Shown here: one piece after another, positions 47,606 to 61,500 of the stretch
Layout of the letters: every line of letters begins with the position of its first letter
How positions within the stretch are numbered: the first letter of the stretch is position 1
Assembly (NCBI GenBank): GCA_963680875.1
Contig: OY804575.1
Location: 30,532,494 to 30,596,493 of the forward strand
Length of the DNA stretch: 64,000 nucleotides
From: Bathymodiolus brooksi
Lineage: Eukaryota > Mollusca > Bivalvia > Mytilida > Modiolidae
Direction: 5' to 3'
Translations under genes and position numbers: made by a program
The notes under the pieces: model-generated
What the model was told of the DNA's origin: nothing
The model's database searches: none
Seen by the model: the letters and a program-made list of their open reading frames with translations, nothing else

Positions 47606-47734
47606 GGTGGTAATAATGAGATATGTAAAATCATGTATCAATATGATGATTGATAGTTAGAATTTTGGTTTTATTTTGGTTTTATTAATGCTACAGAGGT
47701 GTACCTGCTGAAAATTTATCTTGAGAAAGGGTTA

Positions 47735-47870
47735 TGGTGTTTAATGCCACTTTTAATAATATTTCAGTTATATCGTGGTGGTTAGTTTTATTGGTGGAGG
47801 AAACCGGAAACCACCGACCTGTCGCAAGTCAATGACAAACTTTATCACATAATGTTGTATCAAGTATACA
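47735..47870 (-). repeat. SINE (family 2), 5' truncated
   Basis: Minus-strand copy of the body and tail: ATAATGTTGTGT is not present here intact, but GATAAAGTTTGTCATTGACT, AACTAACCACCACGATATAA and CTGAAATATTATTAAAAGTG follow in order. The tRNA-like head is missing. Confidence 0.7.
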
Positions 47871-48102
47871 TTTGGGGGGATAATTGCTCCAATATCAAGA
47901 TGGACACATTTGGGGGTAGGGGCGACATCAATATCAATACCTTTGAATAGGAAATGAATAAATCAGAATAAATGGTTAAAGATTGATAAATAAATCAATG
48001 AAATAGTCATTGAATCCAGTCTATACATGAATATCCAGCTGATGATGTTGTCCTAATATATGAAATGTGTTTTTGTACATAATACATGTGTATTTATTGT
48101 AG

Positions 48103-48210
48103 ATGTTGGTTCTAATAATAGTGGTTATTATGAATTAAATGCTGTGTTGACACATAAAGGAAGGTCAAGTTCTAGTGGACATTATGTTGCTTGGGTCAGA
48201 AGGAAAGGAG
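48103..48210 (+). CDS. USP14: USP14 exon 16 (catalytic histidine box)
   Basis: The acceptor is TTATTGTAG and the donor GTAAAT. The exon encodes VGSNNSGYYELNAVLTHKGR then SSSSGHYVAWVRRKG (residues 405-439). His430 corresponds to the human catalytic His435. The RSSSSGHY run is unchanged; in human it holds Ser432, a reported Akt site in the blocking loop that keeps the free enzyme quiet. Confidence 0.97.
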
Positions 48211-49000
48211 GTAAATGATTCATTATGAATCATCTTCATTATTGTGTAGCAACATAGGTTGTATTTTTATATTCAGAATGCAGAAGTAGTTAACTTATAT
48301 ATGTTTATGAGTGATTTATTTTTATATTCGAAATGCAGGAGTAGTTATAGTGTATATTAGGCCAAAGTTGTGTTTTTCTTTGTTTTGCGTCCACGTTCTG
48401 GTATGTTTTAAGACAGTTTTGGTGAAAAACAAACACAAGTTATTTTTTTTCTATTCGGTCTAAAAATCCTGAATTTCCGGTTTTCCCTACCTTGGTTTTG
48501 TATTTTAGTCTAGTATATCGATAGAGCACTTTAAATAATGGGTGCACTGTATATTTGAAGCGTCTTAGTGACTTAGATTTCGATGTTTTGATACATGTGA
48601 GCCATCATGGAATGGAAGGAAAGTTTCAGTGGTTTGTTTGAGTTTGACCAAATTCTCTTATCATAGATATGATTTATTAATTTCATATTTTAAAAGCTGT
48701 GAAGGAATGTAACATTTGTTCATTTTAATATTTTCTTTAATACCAGTTTGGAGATTCATTATTCTGAAACTTTAAGCTTTGAACTGATGTGACTGTATTG
48801 ATTTTCAAAATTTGTTAAACTAGTTTAATGATTCCTGATTAGTATCTTCCAAAGTTATTTAACTCTTGTTTAATATAGATTGGTGTTTTCCTATCTGGTT
48901 AAATATTATTTGATTCATATATATGTTTAAATAAGTGTTAATTTGTTTTCTTATGTTCTATTTTTGTGCCAAATAATAACAATATAATCAGTTAACTTTT
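48211..49000. other. start of intron 16, no gene seen
   Basis: AT-rich. A local duplication (ATTC(A/G)GAATGCAG(A/G)AGTAGTTA near 48275 and 48329) was the only structure noticed. Confidence 0.45.
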
Positions 49001-49001
49001 T

Positions 49002-49966
49002 ATCCCCTTGCCAACGAAGTTGCGAAGGGATATAGTAACGCTACCGTCCGTCCTTCCTTCCGTCCGTCACATCCTTGTGAACACTCTAGGATCAACATCC
49101 TTCAATGGATTTTGACCAAACTTGGTATATATTTAGTCCTTAAGAAAATCTGGAACCCTATTGATTTTCAAGGTCAAAGGTCAAGGTCACTGGGTCAAAT
49201 GTTTACTGCATAACATCCTTATGAACACTCTAGAATCAACATCCTTCAATGGATTTTAACTAAACTTGGTATATACTTAGTCCTTAGGAGAGTCTGGAAC
49301 TCTATTGATTTTCAAGGTCATAGGTCAAAGGTCAATGTCACTGGGTACATTTTTTACCGTGTAACATCCTTGTGAACACTCTAGAATCAACATCCTTCAA
49401 TGGATTTTGACCAAACTTGGTACATACTTAGTCCTTAGGAGAATCTGGAACCCTATTGATTTTCCAGGTGAAAGGTCAATGTCACCGGGTCAAATTTTTA
49501 CCACGTAACATCCTTGTGAACACTCTAGAATCAACATCCTTCAATGGATTTTGACCAAACTTGGTATATACATAGTCCTTACGAGAGTCTGGAACCCTAT
49601 TGATTTTCAAGGTCAAAGGTCAAGGTCACCGAGTCAAATTTTTACCGCATAACATCCTTGTGAACACTAGAATCAAGATCCTTCAATGGATTTTGACAAA
49701 CTTGGTGCATACTTAGTCCTTAGGAGAGTCTGGAACCCTATTGATTTTCAAGGTCAAAGGTCAATGTCACCAGGTCAAATTTTTACTGTGTAACATCCTT
49801 GTGAAAACTCTAGAATCAACATCCTTAAATGGATTTTGACCAAACTTGGTACATACTTAGACCGTAAGAGAATCTGGAACCCTATTGATTTTCAAGGTCA
49901 AAGGTCAAGGTCACAGGGTCTAATTTTTAGGCGAGGGGATACGCCACGCTTTGCGTTGCCCTTGTT
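49002..49966 (+). mobile_element. core-repeat element with 145-bp units and nuclear-receptor half-sites
   Basis: Opens with ATCCCCTTGCCAACGAAGTT then GCGAAGGGATAT (an imperfect hairpin) and a CCGTCCGTCCTTCC run, and closes with GGCGAGGGGATACGCCACGC then a TTTGCGT hairpin and GCCCTTGTTC. Between them are six units of about 145 bp marked by ACATCCTTGTGAACACTCTA. Each unit ends in AGGTCA-type words. It follows the same design as elements B and 18177-19154 with an unrelated core. Confidence 0.78.
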
Positions 49967-50735
49967 CAATTTGTTTTAGTGAAGACATTTCAATTTTATT
50001 TTAGTTTTCTTATTTAACATTTTTTATAAGTGCCAAATTATGTTTTGTCCTGAATATCTTTCTTTTTATTTTTATCTCTTGTTGATTTACATCTTTATTT
50101 TGTCCACTCATTTGTAGAAGCCATTTTATTTGCAATATGTTTTGAGTTTATTTTCTAGTTATTAAGTTACTTGATGCAATTTGTTGTTTCTTGTATTTTT
50201 TTGTTTTTTAATAAAACATTTGTTCTTAAATGTGTTTAATCATAACCAAAATTTTAATGAATATAAGACTAAAATGCAAAATCTCAAAAGTACATGAAGA
50301 CCATGGGGTGACATTTGGGTGACTTTGTTTATTGGATTGGGTATCTATCAAATGTATCTCTTCTTTTTCTATGTACCATCAAAGTACTCCAAACATATGA
50401 CATGATGTTTTGTTTGGTTTGATGTCCTCTCAGATAAACTGTTCTGTTGCAGATTTGTCGTAAATTAGTTAAATAGTTGAATAAGACTTTTGTGTTTTTT
50501 TAGTTGTGTGTGTTTTTTTTCCTGGCTGACTGGTAGGTTTTCACAGATTCAGTTGATGCAAAACAAAGAAAAAAACACACAGCCTTACATAGATTTGACA
50601 CTTTTCTTTGCACTAATAAGATGTTTAATGTAATAAATGATTGTAGGTTATCCAACCTAAATAGGCTCTGCCTTTAATCTCCACAGTGTGTTTTATTATT
50701 AATAGATATATGTACAGTAGATTAAATACAGTAAT
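49967..50735. other. intron 16 sequence, no gene seen
   Basis: AT- and T-rich intron. A T-run of eight at 50513 and a short hairpin-like pair around 50504/50570 (GTGTGTTTTTTT and AAAAAACACACAG) were noticed. Confidence 0.45.
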
Positions 50736-50906
50736 CAGGGCTTTCAATATATTTCAAGTGTACCAGTACTTCACTATTTGCAGGCCGTACTTTTTATTGA
50801 AATATGAACATTTTTCATGCATATCTTGTACAACAGTCTTTAAAATCAGGAGGTACCAATGACCATTTTAGGTGGGTAAAGGTACTGCCCCTTATTGAAA
50901 GGCCTG
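50736..50906. mobile_element. hAT-type MITE, 171 bp, 6-bp target duplication
   Basis: CAGGGCTTTCAATA pairs with TATTGAAAGGCCTG with one difference, and AGTAAT flanks both sides (50730-50735, 50907-50912). It lies 29 bp before exon 17, so its right end is close to the acceptor region of USP14. Confidence 0.82.
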
Positions 50907-50935
50907 AGTAATACGTTGTTTTATGAATTTTACAG

Positions 50936-51010
50936 ATGATTGGTTTATGTACGATGATGAAAATGTTACTCCAGTATCTGCAGAGGACGTACTCAGACTG
51001 TCAGGAGGAG
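50936..51010 (+). CDS. USP14: USP14 exon 17 (catalytic aspartate)
   Basis: The acceptor is TTTTACAG and the donor GTATGT. The exon encodes DDWFMYDDENVTPVSAEDVL then RLSGGG (residues 440-465). Asp446 aligns with the human catalytic Asp451. The final block of the family (GDWHIAYVLLYGPR in human) is not found before the satellite, so one more exon is expected beyond the window. Confidence 0.96.
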
Positions 51011-51281
51011 GTATGTCAGTCATTGTTTATCTGTCTAGTTTATGATGAATCTGTAGGATTCCAGCGATACTACCACCTTAGCTAATTTAAGCATTTGGTT
51101 TCTTAAAGGCAAATCATCACAATGAATCCACAATGAAATAGTTCGATTATTGATTTACAATTTAGTACAAGATAAAAAATCTTTCAAATGTTAAGATAAT
51201 TGGCATTTGAAATTAGTCATTAATTATCTGTACATCTGATAGTTTGATGTATTGCAAGTAAATATGTACATGTATTTATAC

Positions 51282-52352
51282 TAGGGATGGCAACGAGTAC
51301 TCGATTACTCGCTTAGAAGGTCGAGTACTCGAGTACAATTTTCGTACTCGAATACTCGCCTAACTTTTTTATCTTTAGACATTTTCCCTTTCATTTTTCT
51401 CTTTGAAATATTCCCTAAGTAAAGTTTAAGTGTGAACAAATATGAATACAGTTCACCATATGTTCTAAGTTGTTAGAAATAAAATCGGTACGTTAAAATG
51501 CCTCCACAAAAGTCAGCGGTATGGAATTATTTTAAACGATGCACAATTTACATTTTGTGGTGGTACAACAAATTTGATCAATCATGTAAAGCTGAAGCAT
51601 CCAGCTGAAAGTCCTGCCGAATCAGCGGTGAAACAATCATCTTTAAAAAGTTTTGTGGATTCGCCAAAAAAGATCAATTCTAACTTGAAAGAAAAAATTA
51701 CAACAGCGATAGCGGAAATGGTTGTAAAGGACTATTTGCCGTTAAGTTTTGTGGAATAGACTATCATCCGAAGTTGTAGATCAGATCATTTTTCTGAACA
51801 AGAACAATATTAAAGTGCCCCGCAATGAACCCCATACAACTGATTAGGTGTATTTATAGCGGTGTTTGTACAGTGATTGTGTTGTTTACGGATCAATAAC
51901 TTACATTTAAGCCGTATTTGCCTTTGATTGTTAATCATGCATGTAATTGTAACTGTCACTTCTTTGTAAGTATGTTTGATGATTAATTGTGTAATAAATG
52001 TTTATTTAAAAAGATTAAATTTTAATTCTCAATTAAATATTGCACTGTAGTCGTATATTTGTCAAATGTTTGGTTGAAAAGCACAATTTGGTATTAGTCT
52101 TTCTTCAAATCGTCAAAGGATTTCAGAGAAAAATATTGTATCTATTTGGTCGTATATTTGTCAAATGTTTGGTTGAAAAGCTAATTTGGTATTAATTTTG
52201 TCTTTCAACAGGTAATCAACGGAATAATAATAGTCATAGTCTCAGGTCATAGATTTCTTCAGAATGTTGAGGTGTCTTCCGAGTACTCGAGTACTCGCGA
52301 GTATCTGTTCCAAGTAGTCGAGTATTGAATTCCAGAAATTTTGACATCCCTA
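51282..52352 (+). mobile_element. hAT element with ZBED-like start, 8-bp target duplication
   Basis: TAGGGATGGCAACGAGTACT (51282) pairs with the reverse complement at 52352 (TAGGGATGTCAAA), and ATTTATAC / ATTTAAAC (7 of 8) flank it at 51274-51281 and 52353-52360. CGAGTACTCG words are repeated at both ends. Only the N-terminal coding part survives. Confidence 0.9.
51498..51759 (+). pseudogene. BED-type zinc finger fragment of a hAT transposase
   Basis: ATG opens MPPQKSAVWNYFKR; after a deletion and frameshift the second frame gives FCGGTTNLINHVKLKHP, LKSFVDSPKK and AIAEMVVKDYLPLSFVE with a stop. The order W-x-Y-F, TTNLxxHxxxxHP and AEMVVKDYLPLSFVE is that of ZBED-like hAT transposases. The C-x2-C part of the finger is missing, so the copy is dead. 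Confidence 0.85.
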
Positions 52353-52382
52353 ATTTAAACACATTTTAGCCCTATATAGAAG

Positions 52383-52548
52383 CAGGGATGATTTTTTTCA
52401 GTTATTTAACTGATTTTAGCTTCTTTTTTTTTCTGAGAAAAAAAATCTGAAAGTTGTAGGAAACTGTCAGAACAGCTCAAATATGACCTTTTTGAAAGGG
52501 GGTGTAGATAGTTTCAGTTTGTTTATTTTCTAACCAGAATCATCCCTG
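52383..52548. mobile_element. small MITE with CAGGGATGATT ends
   Basis: CAGGGATGATTTTTTTCAG at 52383 pairs with the end AATCATCCCTG at 52548 over 11 bp. No matching target duplication was seen. The interior is AT-rich and non-coding. Confidence 0.55.
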
Positions 52549-52574
52549 ACTGATCCATGTTTTCTAAGCAAAAA

Positions 52575-55500
52575 TTAGAAATATGTCTACAGTACTCACA
52601 CCATCCTAATAATTAAAAATATGTCTACAGTACTTACACCATCCTAATAATAAAAAATATGTCTACAGTACTTACACCATCCCAATAATTAAAAATATGT
52701 CTACAGTACTTACACCATCCTAATAATTAAAAATATGTCTACAGTACTTACACCATCCTAATAATTAAAAATATGTCTACAGTACTTACACCATCCCAAT
52801 AATTAAAGATATGTCTACAGTACTTACACCATCCCAATAATTAGAAATATGTCTACAGTACTTACACCATCCCAATAATTAAAAATATGTCTACAGTACT
52901 TACACCATCCCAATAATTAAAAATATGTCTACAGTACTTACACCATCCCAATAATTAAAGATATGTCTACAGTACTTACACCATCCCAATAATTAAAAAT
53001 ATGTCTACAGTACTTACACCATCCCAATAATTAAAAATATGTCTACAGTACTTACACCGTCCCAATAATTAAAAATATGTCTATAGTACGTACACCATCC
53101 CAATAATTAAAAATATGTCTACAGTACTTACACCATCCTAATAATAAAAAATATGTCTACAATACTTACACCATCCTAATAATTAAAAATATGTCTACAG
53201 TACTTACACCATCCCAATAATTAAAAATATGTCTACAGTACGTACACCATCCCAATAATTAGAAATATGTCTACAGTACTTACACCATCCCAATAATTAA
53301 AAATATGTCTACAGTACTTACACCATCCCAATAATAAAAAATATGTCTACAGTACTTACACCATCCCAATAATTAAAAATATGTCTACAGTACTTACACC
53401 ATCCTAATAATTGAAATATGTCTACAGTACTTACACCATCCTAATAATTGAAAATATGTCTACAGTACTTACACCATCCTAATAATTAAAAATATGTCTA
53501 CAGTACTTACACCATCCTAATAATTAAAAATATGTCTACAGTACTTACACCATCCCAATAATTAAAAATATGTCAACAGTACTTACACCATCCTAATGAT
53601 TAAAAATAGTCTACAGTACTTACACCATCCCAATAGTTAAAAATATGTCTACAGTACTTACACCATCCCAATAATTAAAAATATGTCTACAGTACTTACA
53701 CCATCACAATAATTAAAAATATGTCTACAGTACTTACACCATCCCAATAATTAAAAATATGTCTACAGTACTTACACCATCCCAATAATTAAAATATGTA
53801 TACAGTACTTACACCATCCTAATAATTAAAAATAGGTCTACAGTACTTACACCATCCTAATAATTAAAAATATGTCTACAGTACTTACACCATCCTAATA
53901 ATAAAAAAATATGTCTACAGTACTTACACCATCCTAATAATAAAAAATATGTCTACAGTACTTACACCATCCTAATAATAAAAAATAGGTCTACAGTACT
54001 TACACCATCCTAATAATTAAAAATATGTCTACAGTACTTACACCATCCCAATAATTAAAAATATGTCTACAGTACTTACACCATCCCAATAGTTAAAAAT
54101 ATGTCTACAGTACTTACACCATCCCAATGATTAAAATATGTCTACAGTACTTACACCATCCTAATAATTAAAAATATGTGTACAGTACTTACACCATCCT
54201 AATAATTAAAAATATGTCTACAGTACTTACACCATCCCAATAATTAAAAATATGTATACAGTACTTACACCATCCCAATAATTAAAAATATGTCTACAGT
54301 ACTTACACCATCCCAATAATTAAAAATATGTCTACAGTACTTACACCATCCCAATAATTAAAAATATGTCTACAGTACTTACACCATCCCAATAATTAGA
54401 AATATGTCTACAGTAGTTACACCATCCTAATAATTAAAAATATGTCTACAGTACTTACACCATCCCAATAGTTAAAAATATGTATACAGTACTTACACCA
54501 TCCCAATAATTAAAAATATGTCTACAGTACTTACACCATCCCAATAATTAAAATATGTATACAGTACTTACACCATCCTAATAATTAAAAATAGGTCTAC
54601 AGTACTTACACCATCCTAATAATTAAAAATATGTCTACAGTACTTACACCATCCTAATAATAAAAAAATATGTCTACAGTACTTACACCATCCTAATAAT
54701 AAAAAATATGTCTACAGTACTTACACCATCCTAATAATTAAAAATATGTCTACAGTACTTACACCATCCCAATAATTAAAAATATGTCTACAGTACTTAC
54801 ACCATCCCAATAGTTAAAAATATGTCTACAGTACTTACACCATCCCAATGATTAAAATATGTCTACAGTACTTACACCATCCTAATAATTAAAAATATGT
54901 CTACAGTACTTACACCATCCTAATAATTAAAAATATGTCTACAGTACTTACACCATCCCAATAATTAAAAATATGTATACAGTACTTACACCATCCCAAT
55001 AATTAAAAATATGTCTACAGTACTTACACCATCCCAATAATTAAAAATATGTCTACAGTACTTACACCATCCCAATAATTAAAAATATGTCTACAGTACT
55101 TACACCATCCCAATAATTAGAAATATGTCTACAGTAGTTACACCATCCTAATAATTAAAAATATGTCTACAGTACTTACACCATCCCAATAGTTAAAAAT
55201 ATGTATACAGTACTTACACCATCCCAATAATTAAAAATATGTCTACAGTACTTCCACCATCCCAATCATTAAAAATATGTCTACAGTACTTACACCATCC
55301 CAATAATTAGAAATAGGTCTACAGTAGTTACACCATCCTAATAATTAAAAATATGTCTACAGTACTTACACCATCATAATAATTAAAAATATGTCTACAG
55401 TACTTACACCATCCTAATAATAAAAAATATGTCTACAGTACTTACACCATCCCAATAATTAAAAATATGTCTACAGTACTTACACCATCCTAATAATAAG

Positions 55501-58500
55501 AAATATGTCTACAGTACTTACACCATCCTAATAATTAAAAATATGTCTACAGTACTTACACCATCCCAATAATTAAAGATATGTCTACAGTACATACACC
55601 ATCCCAATAATTAGAAATATGTCTACAGTACTTACACCATCCCAATAATTAAAAATATGTCTACAGTACTTGCACCATCCTAATAATAAAAAATATGTCT
55701 ACAGTACTTACACCATCCCAATAATTAAAAATATGTCTACAGTACTTACACCATCCCAATAATTAAAGATATGTCTACAGTACTTACACCATCCCAATAA
55801 TTAAAAATATGTCTACAGTACTTACACCATCCCAATAATTAAAAATATGTCTACAGTACTTACACCATCCCAATCATTAAATTTATGTCTACAGTACTTA
55901 CACCATCCCAATAATTAAAATATGTCTACAGTACTTACACCATCCTAATAATTAAAAATATGTCTACAGTACTTACACCATCCTAATAATTAAAAATATG
56001 TCTACAGTACTTACACCATCCCAATAGTTAAAAATATGTCTACAGTACTTACACCATCCCAATAATTAAAAATATGTCTACAGTACTTACACCATCCCAA
56101 TAATTAGAAATATGTCTACAGTACTTACACCATCCTAATAATTAAAAATATGTCTACAGTACTTACACCATCATAATAATTAAAAATATGTCTACAGTAC
56201 TTACACCATCCTAATAATAAAAAATATGTCTACAGTACTTACACCATCCCAATAATTAAAAATATGTCTACAGTACTTACACCATCCTAATAATAAAAAA
56301 TATGTCTACAGTACTTACACCATCCTAATAATTAAAAATATGTCTACAGTACTTACACCATCCCAATAATTAAAGATGTGTCTACAGTACATACACCATC
56401 CCAATAATTAGAAATATGTCTACAGTACTTACACCATCCTAATAATTAAAAATATGTCTACAGTACTTACATCATCCCAATAATAAAAAATATGTCTACA
56501 GTACTTACACCATCCCAATAATTAAAAATATGTCTACAGTACTTACACCATCCCAATAATTAAAGATATGTCTACAGTACTTACACCATCCCAATAATTG
56601 AAAATATGTCTACAGTACTTACACCATCCCAATAATTAAAAATATGTCTACAGTACTTACACCATCCCAATCATTAAAAATATGTCTACAGTACTTACAC
56701 CATCCTAATAATTAAAAATATGTCTACAGTACTTACACCATCCCAATAATTAAAAATATGTCTACAGTACTTACACCATCCCAATAATTAAAAATATGTC
56801 TACAGTACTTACACCATCCTAATAATTAAAAATATGTCTACAGTACTTACACCATCCTAATAGTGAAAAATATGTCTACAGTACCTACACCATCCTAATA
56901 ATTAAAAATATGTCTACAGTACTTACACCATCCTAATAATTAAAATATGTCTACAGTACTTACACCGTCCCAATAATTAAAAATATGTCTACAGTACTTA
57001 CACCATCCCAATAATTAAAAATATGTCTACAGTACTTACACCATCCTAATAATTAAAAATATGTCTACAGTACTTACACCATCCCAATAATTAAAAATAT
57101 GTCTATAGTACGTTCACCATCCCAATAATTAAAAATATGTCTACAGTACTTACACCATCCTAATAATAAAAAATATGTCTACAGTACTTACACCATCCCA
57201 ATAATTAAAAATATGTCTACAGTACTTACACCATCCTAATAATAAAAAATATGTCTACAGTACTTACACCATCCTAATAATAAAAAATATGTCTACAGTA
57301 CTTACACATCCTAATAATAAAAAATATGTCTACAGTACTTACACCATCCTAATAATAAAAAATATGTCTACAGTACTTACACCATCCTAATAATTAAAAA
57401 TATGTCTACAGTACTTACACCATCCCAATAATTAAAGATATGTCTACAGTACTTACACCATCCCAATAATTAAAAATATGTCTACAGTATGTACACCATC
57501 CCAATAATTAGAAATATGTCTACAGTACTTACACCATCCCAATAATTAAAAATATGTCTACAGTACTTACACCATCCCAATAATAAAAAATAAGTCTACA
57601 GTACTTACACCATCCTAATAATTAAAAATATGTCTACAGTACTTACACCATCCCAATAATTAAAAATATGTCTACAGTACTTACACCATCATAATAATTA
57701 AAAATATGTCTACAGTACTTACACCATCCTAATAATAAAAAATATGTCTACAGTACTTACACCATCCCAATAATTAAAAATATGTCTACAGTACTTACAC
57801 CATCCTAATAATAAAAAATATGTCTACAGTACTTACACCATCCTAATAATTAAAAATATGTCTACAGTACTTACACCATCCCAATAATTAAAGATATGTC
57901 TACAGTACATACACCATCCCAATAATTAGAAATATGTCTACAGTACTTACACCATCCCAATAATTAAAAATATGTCTACAGTACTTACACCATCCTAATA
58001 ATAAAAAATATGTCTACAGTACTTACACCATCCCAATAATTAAAAATATGTCTACAGTACTTACACCATCCCAATAATTAAAAATATGTCTACAGTACTT
58101 ACACCATCCCAATAATTAAAATATGTCTACAGTACTTACACCATCCTAATAATTAAAAATATGTCTACAGTACTTACACCATCCTAATAATTAAAAATAT
58201 GTCTACAGTACTTACACCATCCTAATAATAAAAAATATGTCTACAGTACTTACACCATCCTAATAATAAAAAATATGTCTACAGTACTTACACCATCCTA
58301 ATAATTAAAAATATGTCTACAGTACTTACACCATCCCAATAATTAAAAATATGTCTACAGTACTTACACCATCCCAATGATTAAAATATGTCTACAGTAC
58401 TTACACCATCCTAATAATTAAAAATATGTCTACAGTACTTACACCATCCTAATAATTAAAAATATGTCTACAGTACTTACACCATCCCAATAGTTAAAAA

Positions 58501-61500
58501 TATGTATACAGTACTTACACCATCCCAATAATTAAAAATATGTCTACAGTACTTACACCATCCCAATAATTAAAAATATGTCTACAGTACTTACACCATC
58601 CCAATAATTGAAAATATGTCTACAGTACTTACACCATCCCAATAATTAAAAATATGTCTACAGTACTTACACCATCCTAATAATTAAAAATATGTCTACA
58701 GTACTTACACCATCCTAATAATAAAAAAATATGTCTACAGTACTTACACCATCCTAATAATAAAAAATATGTCTACAGTACTTACACCATCCTAATAATT
58801 AAAAATATGTCTACAGTACTTACACCATCCCAATAATTAAAAATATGTCTACAGTACTTACACCATCCCAATAGTTAAAAATATGTCTACAGTACTTACA
58901 CCATCCCAATCATTAAAAATATGTCTACAGTACTTACACCATCCTAATAATTAAAAATATGTCTACAGTACTTACACCATCCTAATAATAAAAAATATGT
59001 CTACAGTACTTACACCATCCTAATAATTAAAAATATGTCTACAGTACTTACACCATCCCAATAATTAAAGATATGTCTACAGTACATACACCATCCCAAT
59101 AATTAGAAATATGTCTACAGTACTTACACCATCCCAATAATTAAAAATATGTCTACAGTACTTACACCATCCTAATAATAAAAAATATGTCTACAGTACT
59201 TACACCATCCCAATAATTAAAAATATGTCTACAGTACTTACACCATCCCAATAATTAAAAATATGTCTACAGTACTTACACCATCCCAATAATTAAAATA
59301 TGTCTACAGTACTTACACCATCCTAATAATTAAAAATATGTCTACAGTACTTACACCATCCTAATAATTAAAAATATGTCTACAGTACTTACACCATCCT
59401 AATAATAAAAAATATGTCTACAGTACTTACACCATCCTAATAATAAAAAATATGTCTACAGTACTTACACCATCCTAATAATTAAAAATATGTCTACAGT
59501 ACTTACACCATCCCAATAATTAAAAATATGTCTACAGTACTTACACCATCCCAATGATTAAAATATGTCTACAGTACTTACACCATCCTAATAATTAAAA
59601 ATATGTCTACAGTACTTACACCATCCTAATAGTGAAAAATATGTCTACAGTACCTACACCATCCTAATAATTAAAAATATGTCTACAGTACTTACACCAT
59701 CCTAATAATTAATATATGTCTACAGTACTTACACCGTCCCAATAATTAAAAATATGTCTACAGTACTTACACCATCCCAATAATTAAAAATATGTCTACA
59801 GTACTTACACCATCCTAATAATTAAAAATATGTCTACAGTACTTACACCATCCCAATAATTAAAAATATGTCTATAGTACGTTCACCATCCCAATAATTA
59901 AAAATATGTCTACAGTACTTACACCATCCTAATAATAAAAAATATGTCTACAGTACTTACACCATCCCAATAATTAAAAATATGTCTACAGTACTTACAC
60001 CATCCTAATAATAAAAAATATGTCTACAGTACTTACACCATCCTAATAATAAAAAATATGTCTACAGTACTTACACATCCTAATAATAAAAAATATGTCT
60101 ACAGTACTTACACCATCCTAATAATAAAAAATATGTCTACAGTACTTACACCATCCTAATAATTAAAAATATGTCTACAGTACTTACACCATCCCAATAA
60201 TTAAAGATATGTCTACAGTACTTACACCATCCCAATAATTAAAAATATGTCTACAGTATGTACACCATCCCAATAATTAGAAATATGTCTACAGTACTTA
60301 CACCATCCCAATAATTAAAAATATGTCTACAGTACTTACACCATCCCAATAATAAAAAATAAGTCTACAGTACTTACACCATCCTAATAATTAAAAATAT
60401 GTCTACAGTACTTACACCATCCCAATAATAAAAAATATGTCTACAGTACTTACACCATCATAATAATTAAAAATATGTCTACAGTACTTACACCATCCTA
60501 ATAATAAAAAATATGTCTACAGTACTTACACCATCCCAATAATTAAAAATATGTCTACAGTACTTACACCATCCTAATAATAAAAAATATGTCTACAGTA
60601 CTTACACCATCCTAATAATTAAAAATATGTCTACAGTACTTACACCATCCCAATAATTAAAGATATGTCTACAGTACATACACCATCCCAATAATTAGAA
60701 ATATGTCTACAGTACTTACACCATCCCAATAATTAAAAATATGTCTACAGTACTTACACCATCCTAATAATAAAAAATATGTCTACAGTACTTACACCAT
60801 CCCAATAATTAAAAATATGTCTACAGTACTTACACCATCCCAATAATTAAAAATATGTCTACAGTACTTACACCATCCCAATAATTAAAATATGTCTACA
60901 GTACTTACACCATCCTAATAATTAAAAATATGTCTACAGTACTTACACCATCCTAATAATTAAAAATATGTCTACAGTACTTACACCATCCTAATAATAA
61001 AAAATATGTCTACAGTACTTACACCATCCTAATAATAAAAAATATGTCTACAGTACTTACACCATCCTAATAATTAAAAATATGTCTACAGTACTTACAC
61101 CATCCCAATAATTAAAAATATGTCTACAGTACTTACACCATCCCAATGATTAAAATATGTCTACAGTACTTACACCATCCTAATAATTAAAAATATGTCT
61201 ACAGTACTTACACCATCCTAATAATTAAAAATATGTCTACAGTACTTACACCATCCCAATAGTTAAAAATATGTATACAGTACTTACACCATCCCAATAA
61301 TTAAAAATATGTCTACAGTACTTACACCATCCCAATAATTAAAAATATGTCTACAGTACTTACACCATCCCAATAATTAAAAATATGTCTACAGTACTTA
61401 CACCATCCCAATAATTAAAAATATGTCTACAGTACTTACACCATCCTAATAATTAAAAATATGTCTACAGTACTTACACCATCCTAATAATAAAAAAATA

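Noticed and set aside
51011..52570. Last exon of USP14
   Set aside because: I looked for a GDWH-type start after an AG acceptor and for the YVLLYGP motif in all plus-strand frames; none is present before the satellite.
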